Shown in pieces: positions 1-11,085 of a stretch of DNA of 64,000 bases (position 1 is the stretch's first letter; each line of letters opens with the position of its first letter). The notes under the pieces are model-generated. The model made no database searches. It was not told the DNA's origin and was given only the letters and a program-made list of their open reading frames with translations. Source of the stretch: Euborellia annulipes (taxonomy: Eukaryota > Arthropoda > Insecta > Dermaptera > Anisolabididae). The DNA is taken from NCBI GenBank assembly GCA_023213315.1, contig JAKCPI010002586.1, positions 62,001-126,000 of the forward strand, written 5' to 3'. The translations under genes and the position numbers were made by a program.

Positions 1-1
1 G

Positions 2-226
2 TCACTGTCTTTTTGGGAAAAGCTTCAGTATAAAATAGTTTCCGGCGCGTTTTATTGGTTGTTGCGCATCAAAATTGTGAGGAAATTAATTACGACAAGA
101 GTTCAAAAATTTATAGAAGATAAGTCAAAGCTTCCTCCAGATTACATGAAATTTATACAACAACGTATTGAGAAATTTGAAAATGATGAAAATTCTCTAT
201 TTTATTCCTTTTCTAAAAGAAAATGA
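2..226 (+). CDS. Last exon of an mpaB/rubber-oxygenase-like (DUF2236-type) gene, 5' part outside window
   Basis: An open frame runs from the window edge to a TGA at 224-226 and gives 74 C-terminal residues. It aligns with the final exons of the three paralogues further right through the pattern W-E-K-(4)-K-I-V-S-G-A-F-Y-W-L, where the others have an equivalent W-I-x-Y-K-I-x-S-G-x-F-Y-W. A lysine/glutamate-rich helical tail follows. This is therefore the 3' end of a fourth member of the cluster on the same strand. The tail sequence is the most divergent of the four, so this copy probably split off earliest. Catalytic residues lie in the missing upstream exon, so activity cannot be judged. Confidence 0.75.
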   Translation, partial: SLSFWEKLQYKIVSGAFYWLLRIKIVRKLITTRVQKFIEDKSKLPPDYMKFIQQRIEKFENDENSLFYSFSKRK

Positions 227-799
227 ATCTAATTTACTAATCTATATTAGATTGAATATTTAATGTTTTCCAAGTGGCATAGGAGAAGGGTTCAAGTTGT
301 TGCGTCAATGTTTTAATAAATGTTCGCAAGTAGCTTAGAAAACATTTAATAATTTATCGAAAGAAAATTATTTTCAAATCATAAAAACATGGTTACCAAG
401 TTCGACTTCAAAATACACTTGACAAGTGGCTCAAAAACCCTTCTCAATAGTCATTTATAAAACTTTAGAAATTTTTGATCATTTACAACCATTTCAATAG
501 TCAATGGGCTCAGGTCATGAATATTTTTTATTATTTTTAATTGGACAATTTTAAAGGACTTGTATTTTTTAATCTTTTGATTAAATATTTAACTTTGATA
601 TATTGACTGGTCTGGCCTGCTCACATACACATATATAAATCTACAGTCCTAGTGACTTATCCATAATTATTTTTAATAGTTATAATTAAACAAAAAACAG
701 CGTTTTCTTTCATGACATGAGCCCATTTGGTTTAATTAGAATTAAAATTGTTAAGTTTAGAATCATTCTTTTTTTTAATTTTGTTTATATTGTATCTAG
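227..799. other. AT-rich intergenic DNA after the first oxygenase gene
   Basis: No open frame, repeat family or inverted repeat that I recognise is present here. It presumably includes the 3' UTR of the preceding gene. Confidence 0.5.
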
Positions 800-3700
800 A
801 GAGTGTATATGAGTCCATTGAAAAACTTGGAAATAGTATTCATTAAGACGAATAAAACCTACAATGGAACAATGGTGATCGAAAATGGCGGAGAGTGGGA
901 GAAAATCGTGAAAATGCTTCTGGAAGGTGAGGAAACAAAACTAAGAAATAATGAAATTTATTGAACAATATAGGTGCAGCACAGAACAAACAAAATTGTC
1001 AGAGTCATTGTTTAAACTGGCACCCACAGATGTCATTGCATAGGACACAATGATGTAGAATGTTCTTGTTTTGTTTCCTTCCTTGTATACTTTGCAGATG
1101 CATTTATTAAAAAACCCTCTCTAAGTTCTTCGTTCAAATACACTCAACATTTAAGGTGCGTTCACACAGGGACCTGACTTAAGTTGAGTTGAGTCCAGTG
1201 GCGGACCTAACCTATGTATTCCTATGGAGGTGCACACACTGCTGTCGAAACGGAGCCGAACGGAGCTAAGTCATGATATTGACTCTTGTGGCTAACCAAT
1301 TTTGTTGGATCGGGACCTGACACCGGCTGTCTGAGAAGCCAACATGGCCGACTTTTTCAATCAGCTGTTTAATCGGTTCCTTAATAAAGACATTTTTGGC
1401 AATATAAGGCTTTATTTAAGTAATAATAATACAAATAAATAATAATAGTGAGATAACTTATATTTTTTATTAAAAATTGCAGGAAATATATGATAAGTTA
1501 AAACAAAGAGATTTCAATTTTTTTTTTAATTAATAAAATATTATTTTTTAAATTAAGAAATATTTTTACTTAAAATTTAGTAAAAAATATTTCTTCATAT
1601 AAAGATAATTAGTTTTATTAAGTTTATTTAGATATAAATTGCTGGGAAGGAATTTAGTATCATTCAAGTAAAAAACATTGTTTACACCGACGACATACTT
1701 ATATACCAAATAACAGAGATGTAAGATTACGTCACCCCAGTCAAGTTTTATAGTATGACCCCCCTCAATTCGGATTCGGTTAGAACTCCAGTCACAAACA
1801 CAAGTCAGGTCCCGGTGTGATCGCACCTTTAGGGTAGCTTTTTCTTCCAAAATCATAAATTTTGTAATTTCTGAATTTGTACACTATTGATTTTCATTAC
1901 ATTTATTTTATAAATAAATAAATAAAATTATAACAGTTTATTTTTGAAGTTTTGATATTTGAATAATTCTATTTTTTGTTTGCCTTTTCGATATCTTGGG
2001 TTATATATAAATAGACTTAAACTAGGCCTAAAATCAATTATGATACACTTTATCCAGGCATAGTTATATTATAAGGTATATAGTAGTTTTTGATCTCTAC
2101 TATTTTAAGGCTGAAGTACTTTTTATTTTAAGAATTTTTATTCTGATAAGTATTGCAAATAAATAGAAATATATTGAATAAGATTTATTTATTTTGTAAA
2201 TTTTGTAAATAATTCATTATTATAAGGAGGAGATCAGTAACGTAGAGCGTCTAGTCAGTAGCGTATCCAGGTGAAGGCGAAGAGGGAAGCTTCCCCCCCC
2301 CGCCCCAGGCGGATCAAGACTTTGGCGCCCCTCGATACCGCCATTGGCGCCCTAGCGCATCCGGTTTTCCGGCTTTTAAACTAAATCTCCAGCTTTTTCC
2401 TAAAATCTCTGGCTTTTTTTTCAAATTTAACAATAAATTCAATTGATAACACAACGAATACTAAAAATAGTTTCTGGATCTGGGAAACAGCTCTAAATGG
2501 GCACATGAAAACAAAAATGAAATATTAATGTCCATTTGCACCAACACATCTTAAATCTTAAGCTCGCCTTCCAAAACCGAAAAAGCGAAATGTGGCAATT
2601 TATCTATTCAACTATTTATATATGAACCGTGTTATTCAATGGTGTGTCAAAGACCAAAAAATTCAAAATTGAGTTAAGCATGGAATATTGTTTCAAATGC
2701 TTTAATTAATAGTATTTTTTATGAAATATGTCCTAAAAAAATTTATTTTTAATGTAAAAGCATAAAATTATTTTTACAATATTTCAATGCAGGATTTTAC
2801 ATTTTGCAATAATGATTTATATACTTAACATGTTGTTTCGTAATACTTAATTTGAAAAGAACAATTTTTCATTTATGCGTCAAGTGCAAGACATCGTAAA
2901 CAACTATACGCTTGAGATATATTGTTGCGTTTATGCCCTAAGTATTTTCAATTATGAACACCGGCATCGCTATTGTTTAGAGGTATTTAATATAAACTCA
3001 AGAAAATATTAATTTTATTTATTTCAAATTTATATATTCAATACACTATTATATTACTATATTCCATTTGTTGAAATTTAATACAAGTATTTCATAACCT
3101 ACAAAAATTATCAATAGTTATATTATAATTCATTTTTTACTTTCTTTTAGCCTAATTCTATAATGTTTTCTATCTTTTTCTATGAACTATATATATATAT
3201 ATATATAATTTTCCAATTAACAATAAATTAATATCGTTTAATTGAGTTTTAACCAGTGTGATTTTAACAACCAATAAAAAGTTATTTACCAAATAATATT
3301 ATATATATTTTTTTCCCTTAAATAAACAAAAATCATTTTTTTTTTTTTTTGAAAAATGAGAAAATTTTCTCTGAATTCGTAGACGTCAAAATTTAATTTT
3401 TTGATATTATTCCTGATAATGAAAATGAAGATGAGGATGAGGATCAGTGCGATTTCGAAAAGACAACAAAATAAATAATATTAGGTTAGGTTAGGTTGAA
3501 GTGGCCGTAATATTAAGTCTATTTCATTATTATAACTTTGATTTACTGTTTCCAAGCTATTTATTCAGAAATTAATTGATGAGAAAATTTTGATATCACT
3601 TTGTATTTAATTTTAAAATATTAATACTATTTAAAATTGATGAATGTGATTTTGATAAAAAGTTTCTATGCTACTAGTATTAAATATAAAGAGACTTTGA

Positions 3701-4529
3701 AGCATTTTTGCAAATATAATTGGACTTAGAGAATTTTTCAATCATGGGTCAAGGGACTTTGAAGCATTTTTTACAAATATATATCGCACATAGAGAATTT
3801 TGTAAAAATAATTTTTTATATTTTATTTTTTTTCTCTAAATTAGTCATATTTTTAGAGATAATTTATGAATATCTGCCATAATTACAGTATTTACTTGCA
3901 CAATTGACAAAAAAAATGATATATAATCTAATAAAAACAATTTAAATCAGAAAAACTTTAATGTTGATTATCTCAAAACTCGATATTTGGTCTTTGACAC
4001 ACCATTGAATAACAGGGTTCATATAGAATATATATTTTTTTGAAATAAATATTTCTTATTGTTATTATTTAAAAAAATCTCGGCATCGAATTTTCGACAC
4101 GATCACAATACTTTCTCTCTCTAAATATTTAATATATATAGGGTAAGAGAAAGTAAAAAATTGGAATATAAACACAAATTGAGAATTTTTGCAATGTTTC
4201 TAATTCAAATTTAAGATATAAGACGAGATCTTAAATCTATTGGTGCAAACGTGCCTTAAAGAACCAGGCCGGACCCCCTAAAAACTAACAATTTTATTAA
4301 ACTATCAAATATTAAAAAATAAATAAATAACTTCGAATTTAAACTTTTTTTTTGGAGGAATGAGGGAGAGGAGGTCGTATTAATATATAACCCCTGGGCC
4401 TAATTAGCCTCTCGATGGCTGAGCTTAAAATCTCAACTTAATGATTTACTTTTTACAGGGAAAGTTGCATTGTATGTTTTTCGTGTTATATTGGACAAAA
4501 TTTTCACGGGCAAATTGGAAAAAGAGTGA
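800..4529 (+). CDS. Candidate small two-exon gene, function unknown
   Basis: Exon 800-926 follows an acceptor (TGTATCTAG) and ends at a donor (GAAG|GTGAGG). Exon 4459-4529 follows a strong acceptor (TTTTTACAG) and ends at TGA. The junction is phase 1 on both sides and the frame stays open. From the ATG at 809 it encodes about 62 residues, including N-G-G-E-W-E-K-I-V-K-M-L-L-E and, across the junction, L-L-E-G-K-V-A-L-Y-V-F. An alternative in-phase last exon exists at 974-1053 after a 47-bp intron, but its acceptor is weak. The long intron holds a Harbinger-like MITE and a nested inverted-repeat element. I recognise no family. Support is only splice sites, phase and protein-like composition, so it could be chance. 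Confidence 0.33.
1154..1828. mobile_element. PIF/Harbinger-like MITE with TTA target duplication
   Basis: Terminal inverted repeats of about 27 bp (AGGTGCGTTCACAC at the left, GTGTGATCGCACCT at the right) match with two differences. The triplet TTA lies on both sides (1151-1153 and 1829-1831). A 3-bp TTA/TAA duplication is typical of PIF/Harbinger. The 675-bp interior is AT-rich and holds no transposase; the 96-codon minus-strand frame inside it looks fortuitous. Confidence 0.7.
2252..2420. repeat. Truncated hAT-like MITE end
   Basis: It starts CAGTAGCGTATCCAGG and has a C-run and the phrase GGCGCCC(C)TCGATACCG, both shared with the complete element at 32816-33032. I find no matching right end or duplication, so it looks like a broken copy. 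Confidence 0.45.
2621..4023. mobile_element. 1.4-kb AT-rich element with 38-bp terminal inverted repeats
   Basis: The arms 2621-2658 and 3986-4023 are inverted copies with a single mismatch in 38 bp (they include TTCAATGGTGTGTCAAAGAC). The interior is very AT-rich. At about 3405-3473 it holds a short open stretch with an acidic Glu/Asp run, possibly the tail of a decayed transposase. It also holds a direct repeat around 3690-3800. Class is not assigned. Confidence 0.5.
3481..3495 (+). repeat. (TTAGG)3 interstitial telomere-like repeat
   Basis: Three exact TTAGG units. TTAGG is the ancestral arthropod telomere repeat. Three units can arise by chance or by break repair, so this is only supporting evidence for the lineage. 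Confidence 0.6.
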
Positions 4530-5191
4530 GTTAAGTGAGAAGTAAGCTGTTGAAAAAGTTTGTTTAAAGTAAATGAACATTTGAGGAGCTACAAGCTATA
4601 TAAAAAATATTTAAATTCAATTTTAATCAGTATGGTCCCAGAATGGGGGGGAGAGGCGCTTTTGTTCATAAAAATCATTAGTTGAATATTTTCATTCATT
4701 AGTTAAATAATTTTGTGCAAAAAATCATTAGTATTATAAATCATATAGAAGTTAATTAATGATAATGTGAATTCTCCTTAATGTACCATTGTCCCTCTTC
4801 CTTTCCCTCACCAAAATTTTTGGACCTCTCCTTAACAAAATCCTGAGACCGTTTCTGAAATTAATCCTAAATATTTAATCTAATAGATTTTTTTTTAAAT
4901 AGTGGTCACTTTTATGATTTTAGTTTGGTAATAGTATAAGATTTTTAATTATTCAAATCTTTCGGGCTTGATGTAATGTTAAAATAATTTTTTTTTTTTT
5001 TTTTATTTATTTGCCCCTTCCAGCTAAAGGCTAGTGGGTACATAATAAAATAAAATATTAAGATAATACTAATATAAATAAAAACATAAGACAATAGTTA
5101 ATATACATAAGCTTAATGATTTTGAATAATAAATTTTTGTTTTAAAAATTATATTGACTTTTTCCTATGTTTATCCCTATAGAACTCTCCA
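4530..5191. other. AT-rich DNA without recognised features
   Basis: Contains poly-T/poly-A runs (for example near 4988) and no frame or repeat that I can assign. Confidence 0.4.
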
Positions 5192-5440
5192 GCCCTCAGG
5201 CTTGGTGTAGTTGGTAACGAGCTAACCTTCTACATCAAGGGTCGCGGGTTCGGTATCCCAGGCAGTCTGGTGATTTTATTTAAGCCATTTGGATACCAAA
5301 TGGCTTAAATAAAAATGCCTGGACTCCCAATAGATATATTCATAAATAACGGTTATCGTAAAGTCTTATCTGGCCTAAATTGCCAAAAAGACTGTGTGTA
5401 TGTTTGTGTGAGTGGGAAAACAGTGTGTTAAAAAAAAAAA
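5192..5440 (+). mobile_element. tRNA-derived SINE, family 1
   Basis: The head has an A-box-like TGGTGTAGTTGG and a B-box-like GGTTCGGTATCC spaced as in a tRNA gene. A family body follows (TTTAAGCCATTTGGATACC, its inverted echo, then GACTGTGTG) and an A-run ends the copy. The same body occurs at 6822-7091 (minus) and 31199-31373. The head is too degenerate to be a working tRNA. Confidence 0.75.
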
Positions 5441-5592
5441 CTCCAACTTTCAAGAGCAGTAAAAATTATGAGAAATCATCCTCCTAGAGATAGTTGTTTT
5501 TAAAAATGTTTGTCTACAAACTAAACGAGTAGGTAAAGGAAAAGTAGATTATGAATCACTTAGGAATAGAATCGTAGAAACGAAAAGTAAAA

Positions 5593-6611
5593 ATCTGGTG
5601 TGACTGGCGCACAGCACACAACTTTCTCTTACCCTTCGGTAAGAGAAAGGTGTGCACTGTGCTGGTCACACCAGATTTTTTGTGTCGAGATATATTTAGT
5701 TTCCCATAGCACCTTAGTTTCAAACTTGCATTTTAAATGTTGACTGCTTCAAATAAACTATGGTTATTTTTCAAAATTTTAATCTCATATTTGGACATTT
5801 TATACACAATATAGATTCGTAAATAAATACAAAATTTCATAAGAATTGGAAAAAAAAATTTTAAATGCGTAAAAAGTTCCAAAGGGGACCCCCTTTTGAA
5901 TCGAAATTAACATACAAATCCCTATAGGAAATTAACATTGGCCAAATGCGAAGATTAGGTGGAAAGTTTAAAACGCGTAGAAAGAGAGAAGATAATTTGT
6001 GAGAGAGAGAGAGATATATATGTTTTCTCCGAAACAATTACAGGCAGAAATAAAATAAAAATAAATGGGAATTTAAATAATAATTGATTTTTAATCTAAT
6101 AAAAAGAAAAAGATTTAAATTCCGTTACCATGGCAACCATTTCTCCTATCTTTCCTATGAAGCACAAGAGTAAAGTGTGCTTCAAACAATTTTGAGGGCA
6201 AAACGAGAATATACATTTGAAAGAGCATCTAATAAATAATTGATTTTTGAATTTTAATCAAAATCGTTAGAGCGAATTTTGAGAAAATCGAAAAAAACTG
6301 AAAAAGTACATCAGTAAAGTACTAGTACTTTTTGACCGATTTTGATTAAAAGCTTATTTTGTCGGTCCCGGGGGTGTTTAACTTAAATATAAAATTTCAG
6401 CCTCATAGCTCAATTCCTTCATGCTTAAAATTGAACACACACATACAGACAGACAGACACACAGACAGACCATGTCGCGAAAACCACTTTTTTGGATTCA
6501 GGGGACCTCAAAACGTGAAGATCCATCAAAATCTCGACATCGAATTTTTGACATGAAACCAATACTTTCTCTCTATATATATATTACATATATACATAGG
6601 TAAGAGAAAGT
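5593..6611 (+). repeat. Hairpin-ended repeat, long copy A
   Basis: It begins ATCTGGTGTGAC with a foldback of about 40-bp arms (5593-5680). It continues through landmarks shared by all copies: TTACCATGGCAACC, AAAGTACTAGTACTTT, a (CAGA)n tract and CCATGTCGCGAAAACC. It ends in a second hairpin ACTTTCTCT-(TA)n-AGAGAAAGT. A-runs lie on both sides, compatible with a roughly 4-bp AAAA duplication. It has no coding capacity. Nearly identical in sequence and layout to 8800-10203, so transposition was recent. Confidence 0.8.
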
Positions 6612-6719
6612 AAAATGACAAAAGTGGGAGGAACAAATAAGCAAAATACTTATGAAGAAAAAAGAGAAATTATTTTTCGACCTATCTATAAACTATTAAA
6701 TATTATTATGGCGCATAAT

Positions 6720-7590
6720 GTGAAAGTCGTGTCCTGTGTTTGTCACACCAGATTTTTTGTGTCGAGATATATTTAGTTTCCTCCAATATATTAATTAGAA
6801 TTCAAGGTGTACAACTTATAATTTTTTTTTTTTTTTAAACATTCACACTTTTTTCTCATTCACACTCACACTCACACACACATTCACACAGTCTTTTCGG
6901 CAACTCAGGCTATTTTTAAGACTTTGGACGATAACCGTTGTAATTAATATATCTATTGGGGGTTCAGGCATTTCTATTTAAGCTATCTGGTATCCAAATG
7001 GCTTAAATAAAATCATCGGACTGTCTGGGTCCGAACCCGCGACGTTTGGTATAGGAGGTAGGCACGCTACCTACTACGCCAAACCCGGGGGCTTATAAAA
7101 ATTTATAAACAGAGAAAAATATTCATATTTTGTTACCCAGGCAACCATTCCTCCTATCTTTCATATGAAGTTCAAGAGTAAAGTGTACTTCAAACAATTT
7201 TGAGAGCAAAATGAGAAGATACATTTTAAAAAGCATCTAAAAAATAATTGATTTTTGAATTTTAATCAAAATCGTTAGAGCGAATTTTGAGAAAAAAGAA
7301 AAACTACATCAGTAAAGTACTACTAGTACTCTTTGGCCGATTTTGTTTAAAAGCCAATTTTCACTCTCCAGCTGGATGGCTAACTTAAATATAAAATTTC
7401 AGCCTCATAACTCAATTCATTCATGCTTAAAATTGAACACAGACAGACAGACCATGTTCCAAAAACCACTTTTTTAGAATCAGGGGACCTCAAAACGTGT
7501 ATATCCATCAAAATCTCGACATCGAATTTTTGACATGAATCCAATACTTTCTCTCTATATATATTAACATATATAGAGGTAAGAGAAAGT
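6720..7590 (+). repeat. Hairpin-ended repeat, copy with a SINE inserted
   Basis: Only the second half of the long 5' hairpin remains. The body and terminal TAAGAGAAAGT hairpin are present. A family-1 SINE splits the body at 6822-7091. Confidence 0.7.
6822..7091 (-). mobile_element. tRNA-derived SINE, family 1 (minus)
   Basis: Reverse-strand copy of the SINE at 5192-5440, with the tRNA-like head at 7030-7091 (B-box GGTTCGGACCC) and a poly-T start at 6822. CTTATAA flanks it at 6815-6821 and 7092-7098, a short target duplication within the hairpin repeat. Confidence 0.72.
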
Positions 7591-7757
7591 AAAAAGCTTA
7601 GATGACGTTCCACTAGACATTTTCTTAAAGCCTGGGATATGTCCCCAGTTTGGGCAGAACAAAATCAACAAGTAACGCAAAAATATTTTTATATTAAAAT
7701 TTAATTAAATAATTATGAGGCAGAAAACATATTCTGAAGGATTTAAATATGATTGGC

Positions 7758-8388
7758 CTATAACTTAGAAGAGTGACGACTATGCCGTTGATGATATTTA
7801 TGTTGTTGGGATTTATAATAAGGTCTCCTTAGATGAGTTGCGGCTTCATTCAAAAGATTTATGGCTACTTTAACTTCATTTATGAATTTTAGATCTTCAT
7901 ATTCTTCTTTTTGAAGAACTGACTTTAGTTTTGTATAAACCATAGCTAGTTTTTCATTGCAATTTTTAAGATTTTTTAGTGTTATTCGTAACATATATTC
8001 TAGTTTTGTTACTTCATCTCTATTGGTACCTGTAATTATAATAATTTCTTAAAATTTAAGTAACTATAATCTTAATAAAGTGAAGGATAAAAAAAAAATT
8101 GTTTTATCTAAAAATTATCAACAATAATAATAAAATTATTAAAAAATTTTTTTTTAAAGGTTATGTTTATATTTATTACCATTTTCAAAATTCCATTCGA
8201 ATATTGAAACCAATTTCGACTAGTAGTCAATAGTGTAACGTAAAAAAAATACCTGGATTCATACGAAAATCTTTTAGTTTAGTTCTTTGATTAATTAGCA
8301 ACATATCAAATTTTTCTTTTTCAGAGAGAAGTTTTCTTAATTGACCAGTGATATTATATATTAATGAAATTCGTGGATCTTCTGTCAT
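7758..8388 (-). CDS. Small two-exon gene, charged coiled-coil-like protein of unknown function
   Basis: Exon 1 is 8388-8253 (ATG at 8386-8388, donor CCAG|GTATTT). Exon 2 is 8029-7758 (acceptor ATTACAG, stop at 7758-7760). The phase-1 junction joins cleanly into 135 residues starting M-T-E-D-P-R-I-S-L-I-Y. The product is rich in Leu, Lys, Glu and Asn with heptad-like spacing, so it is probably alpha-helical. The C-terminus is His/Ser/Gln-rich. There is no signal peptide or membrane segment. I do not recognise the family. It lies between hairpin repeats and opposite to the flanking oxygenase genes. The matched splice phases and lack of stops over both exons are the main support. Confidence 0.55.
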
Positions 8389-9065
8389 TTTTTTAAAATA
8401 TCAATTCATAATTATATTACTAAAATTTACATAAAATTTAAGGAGGCATATCAAAAATTTTCTAAAAATGGTTTCGATGGGAGTTAATAGATGAATGTTA
8501 AAAAAAAAGCGAATGCACTGCGCTCTTTGGGCCATCTTTACAAAATGAATGAATTTTTTAAGGCATTTTCGGAGACCAGTAAAATTCCACCCTTACTTAT
8601 TAAATAAATTCTTGAATTTAGGCAGATTTATTTGTATTTTGGCCAAGGTAGTGGAGGCTTATTAAAACAATATTTGTTATATTATTTTGATTTTATTTTT
8701 GGCTGCATCACAATCAGACACGACATTGCGTATTTGGTATAGAATAAATATAAAAAGGGACACAGGATTTTATTTGGTAACTATAATAAAAATAAAAAAA
8801 TCTGGTGTGACTGGCGCACAGCACACAACTTTCTCTTACCCTTCGGTAAGAGAAAGTTGTGCACTGTGCTGGTCACACCAGATTTTTTGTGTCGAGATAT
8901 ATTTAGTTTCCCATAGCACCTTAGTTTCAAACTTGCATTTTAAATGTTGATTGCTTGAAATAAACTATGGTTATTTTTCAAAATTTTAATCTCATATTTG
9001 GACATTTTATACACAATATAGATTCGTAAATAAATACAAAATTTCATAAGAATTGGAAAAAAAAA

Positions 9066-9436
9066 ATCTAATGATTAATTTAAAAACTTAGTTGTCCATT
9101 CTTTTAATAGATTGCTCTATATTATTTTAATATCAATTCTGCTTTGGACACAGAGCGGTCATCAGCTTAGAGAAGGCACCTCACCACTATGTTTAACGCC
9201 CCTAAGGCATTTGATATTAATAGACAAAGCCCACCTACTATATCCTGTGAGTATTTTTTAAAAAATTTCAAAAAAACTGTATTATTTAATATTCATCTTT
9301 GTTTATATTTTTGTAAATTAAATTTTAAAGCGCGGCACTGAAGATGATGTGTGTCTTACGCATCGAAATATCTGCCAAATAAAAGGACGTCAGGTGGAGC
9401 TATAAAATTGCTGGTTATCATTCTCCAACCCCCCCC
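9066..9436 (+). mobile_element. Hammerhead-bearing Penelope-like element fragment with 13-bp duplication
   Basis: TTGGAAAAAAAAA stands at 9053-9065 and again at 9437-9449. Copy A has this sequence once, uninterrupted, so this is a true insertion. The insert carries a hammerhead-like core (9334-9376) near its right end and has no open frame. A long variable target duplication fits target-primed reverse transcription as used by Penelope-like elements and LINEs. Confidence 0.6.
9334..9376 (+). ncRNA. Hammerhead-ribozyme-like core
   Basis: CTGAAGA (9338-9344) is followed by a stem II (GATGTGT...ACGCATC), GAAA (9365-9368) and TATC. Stem I closes as GGCA (9334-9337) with TGCC (9373-9376). The minimal stem III (A-U, U-A) has no loop, as in Penelope-type hammerheads. 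An extra U follows the CUGANGA box. Cleavage would fall after C9372. Confidence 0.55.
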
Positions 9437-10024
9437 TTGGAAAAAAAAATTTTAAATGCGTAAAAAGTTCCAAAGGGGACCCCCTTTTGAATCGAAATTA
9501 ACATACAAATCCCTATAGGAAATTAACATTGGTCAAATGCGAAGATTAGGTGGAAAGTTTAAAACGCGTAGAAAGAGAGAAGATAGTTTTGTGAGAGAGA
9601 GAGATATGTTTTCTCCGAAAAAAAAAAAAAAATGGGCGTTTAAATAATGATTGATTTTTAATCTAATAAAAAGAAAAAGATTTAAATTCGGTTACCATGG
9701 CAACCATTTATTTCTCCTATCTTTCCTATGAAGCACAAGAGTAAAGTGTGCTTCAAACAATTTTGAGGGCAAAACGAGAATATACATTTGAAAGAGCATC
9801 TAAAAAATAATTGATTTTTGAATTTTAATCAAAATCGTTAGAGCGAATTTTGAGAAAATCGAAAAAAACTGAAAAAGTACATCAGTAAAGTACTAGTACT
9901 TTTTGGCCGATTTTGATTAAAAGCTTATTTTGTCGGTCCCGGGGGGTGTTTAACTTAAATATAAAATTTCAGCCTCATAGCTCAATTCCTTCATGCTTAA
10001 AATTGAACACACACAGACACACAC

Positions 10025-10062
<38 letters not shown>

Positions 10063-10219
10063 CATGTCGCGAAAACCACTTTTTTGGATTCAGGGGACCT
10101 CAAAACGTGAAGATCCATCAAAATCTCGACATCGAATTTTTGACATGAAACCAATACTTTCTCTCTATATATATATTACATATATACATAGGTAAGAGAA
10201 AGTAAAAATATAATTAAAA

Positions 10220-10897
10220 ATCTGGTGTGACTGGTCGCACAGCACACAACTTTCTCTTACCCTTCGGCAAGAAAAAGTTGTGTTCTGTGCTTGTCACACC
10301 AGATTTTGTGTGTAGAGATATATTTAGTTTCCGACAGTACGGTACGTTCGAATTTCAAGATGTAAAATTTAAAAGTATGGGAAAATATTTATATTTTGTT
10401 ACCATGGCAACCATTTCTCCTATCTTTCCTATGGAATACAAGAGTAAAATGGTCTTCAGAAGATTTCAATCACAAAATGAGAATATACATTTTAAAGAGA
10501 ATCTAAAGAATAATTGATTTATGAATTTAAAAAAAAATCGTTGGAGCCAATTTTGAGAAAATCGAAAAAAACTGAAAAAGTACATCAGTAAAGTACTAGT
10601 ACTCTCTGGCCGATTTTGATTAAAATCTTATTTTCACGGTCCAGGAAGGTACAAAACTTAAATATAAAATTTCAACCTCCTAGCCTCAATTCCTTCATGC
10701 TTTAAATTGAACCCAGAAACACATGAACATGTTGATTGTTAATGGGCATGCATTTCTATTTATTTATTTATTTTATTTTATTTATTTATTTTCCTTTTGT
10801 TTTGTTTTGTTGTATTTGTTATTGTATTTAAATTTGTATTTGTGTTTGTTGGACCTAGCCACCGAGGACTGATGCCTCTAAGCGGATCGTAATAAAT

Positions 10898-10928
<31 letters not shown>

Positions 10929-11085
10929 CACACACACACACACACACAGACGCGAAAACCACTTTTTTGGATTCAGGAGACCTCAAAACGTGTATATCCA
11001 TCAAAATCTCGACATCGAATTTTTGACATGAATCCAATACTTTCTCTATATAATAATATATATATATATAGAGGTAAGAGAAAGT
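10220..11085 (+). repeat. Hairpin-ended repeat copy C
   Basis: It starts 16 bp after copy B ends, so B and C lie head-to-tail. The long hairpin, the TTACCATGGCAACC landmark and the terminal TAAGAGAAAGT hairpin are present. A LINE-like tail interrupts its right half. Confidence 0.78.
10735..10925 (+). mobile_element. Short LINE-like 3' tail inside copy C
   Basis: The block ends GGACTGATGCCTCTAAGCGG, then AATAAATTTATTTATTT and a (TTTA)n run, which looks like a 5'-truncated non-LTR retrotransposon end. There is no coding sequence. Boundaries are approximate because the host repeat is CA-rich here. Confidence 0.4.

Larger units (their letters stand above)
2535..4251. mobile_element. Outer inverted-repeat element (TTTGCACCAA ends)
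   Basis: The left arm near 2535-2565 and right arm near 4220-4251 are imperfect inverted repeats beginning TTTGCACCAA and rich in TTAA/ATCT. A second inverted-repeat element (2621-4023) sits just inside, so this may be a MITE that received an insertion. No flanking duplication was resolved. Confidence 0.4.
8800..10203 (+). repeat. Hairpin-ended repeat, long copy B with a ribozyme element inserted
   Basis: Same landmarks as copy A, including an almost perfect foldback at 8800-8885 and a (CAGA)n tract at 10025-10062. Removing the insertion at 9066-9436 and one copy of its target duplication leaves about 1.02 kb, the length of copy A. Confidence 0.8.

Noticed and set aside
974..1053. In-phase exon 47 bp after the 800-926 exon
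   Set aside because: The acceptor lacks a pyrimidine tract; the exon at 4459 has much stronger signals. Kept only as an alternative.
5192..5262. Functional tRNA genes at the SINE heads
   Set aside because: A- and B-box-like motifs exist, but the cloverleaf does not close well and each is joined to a repeated SINE body.
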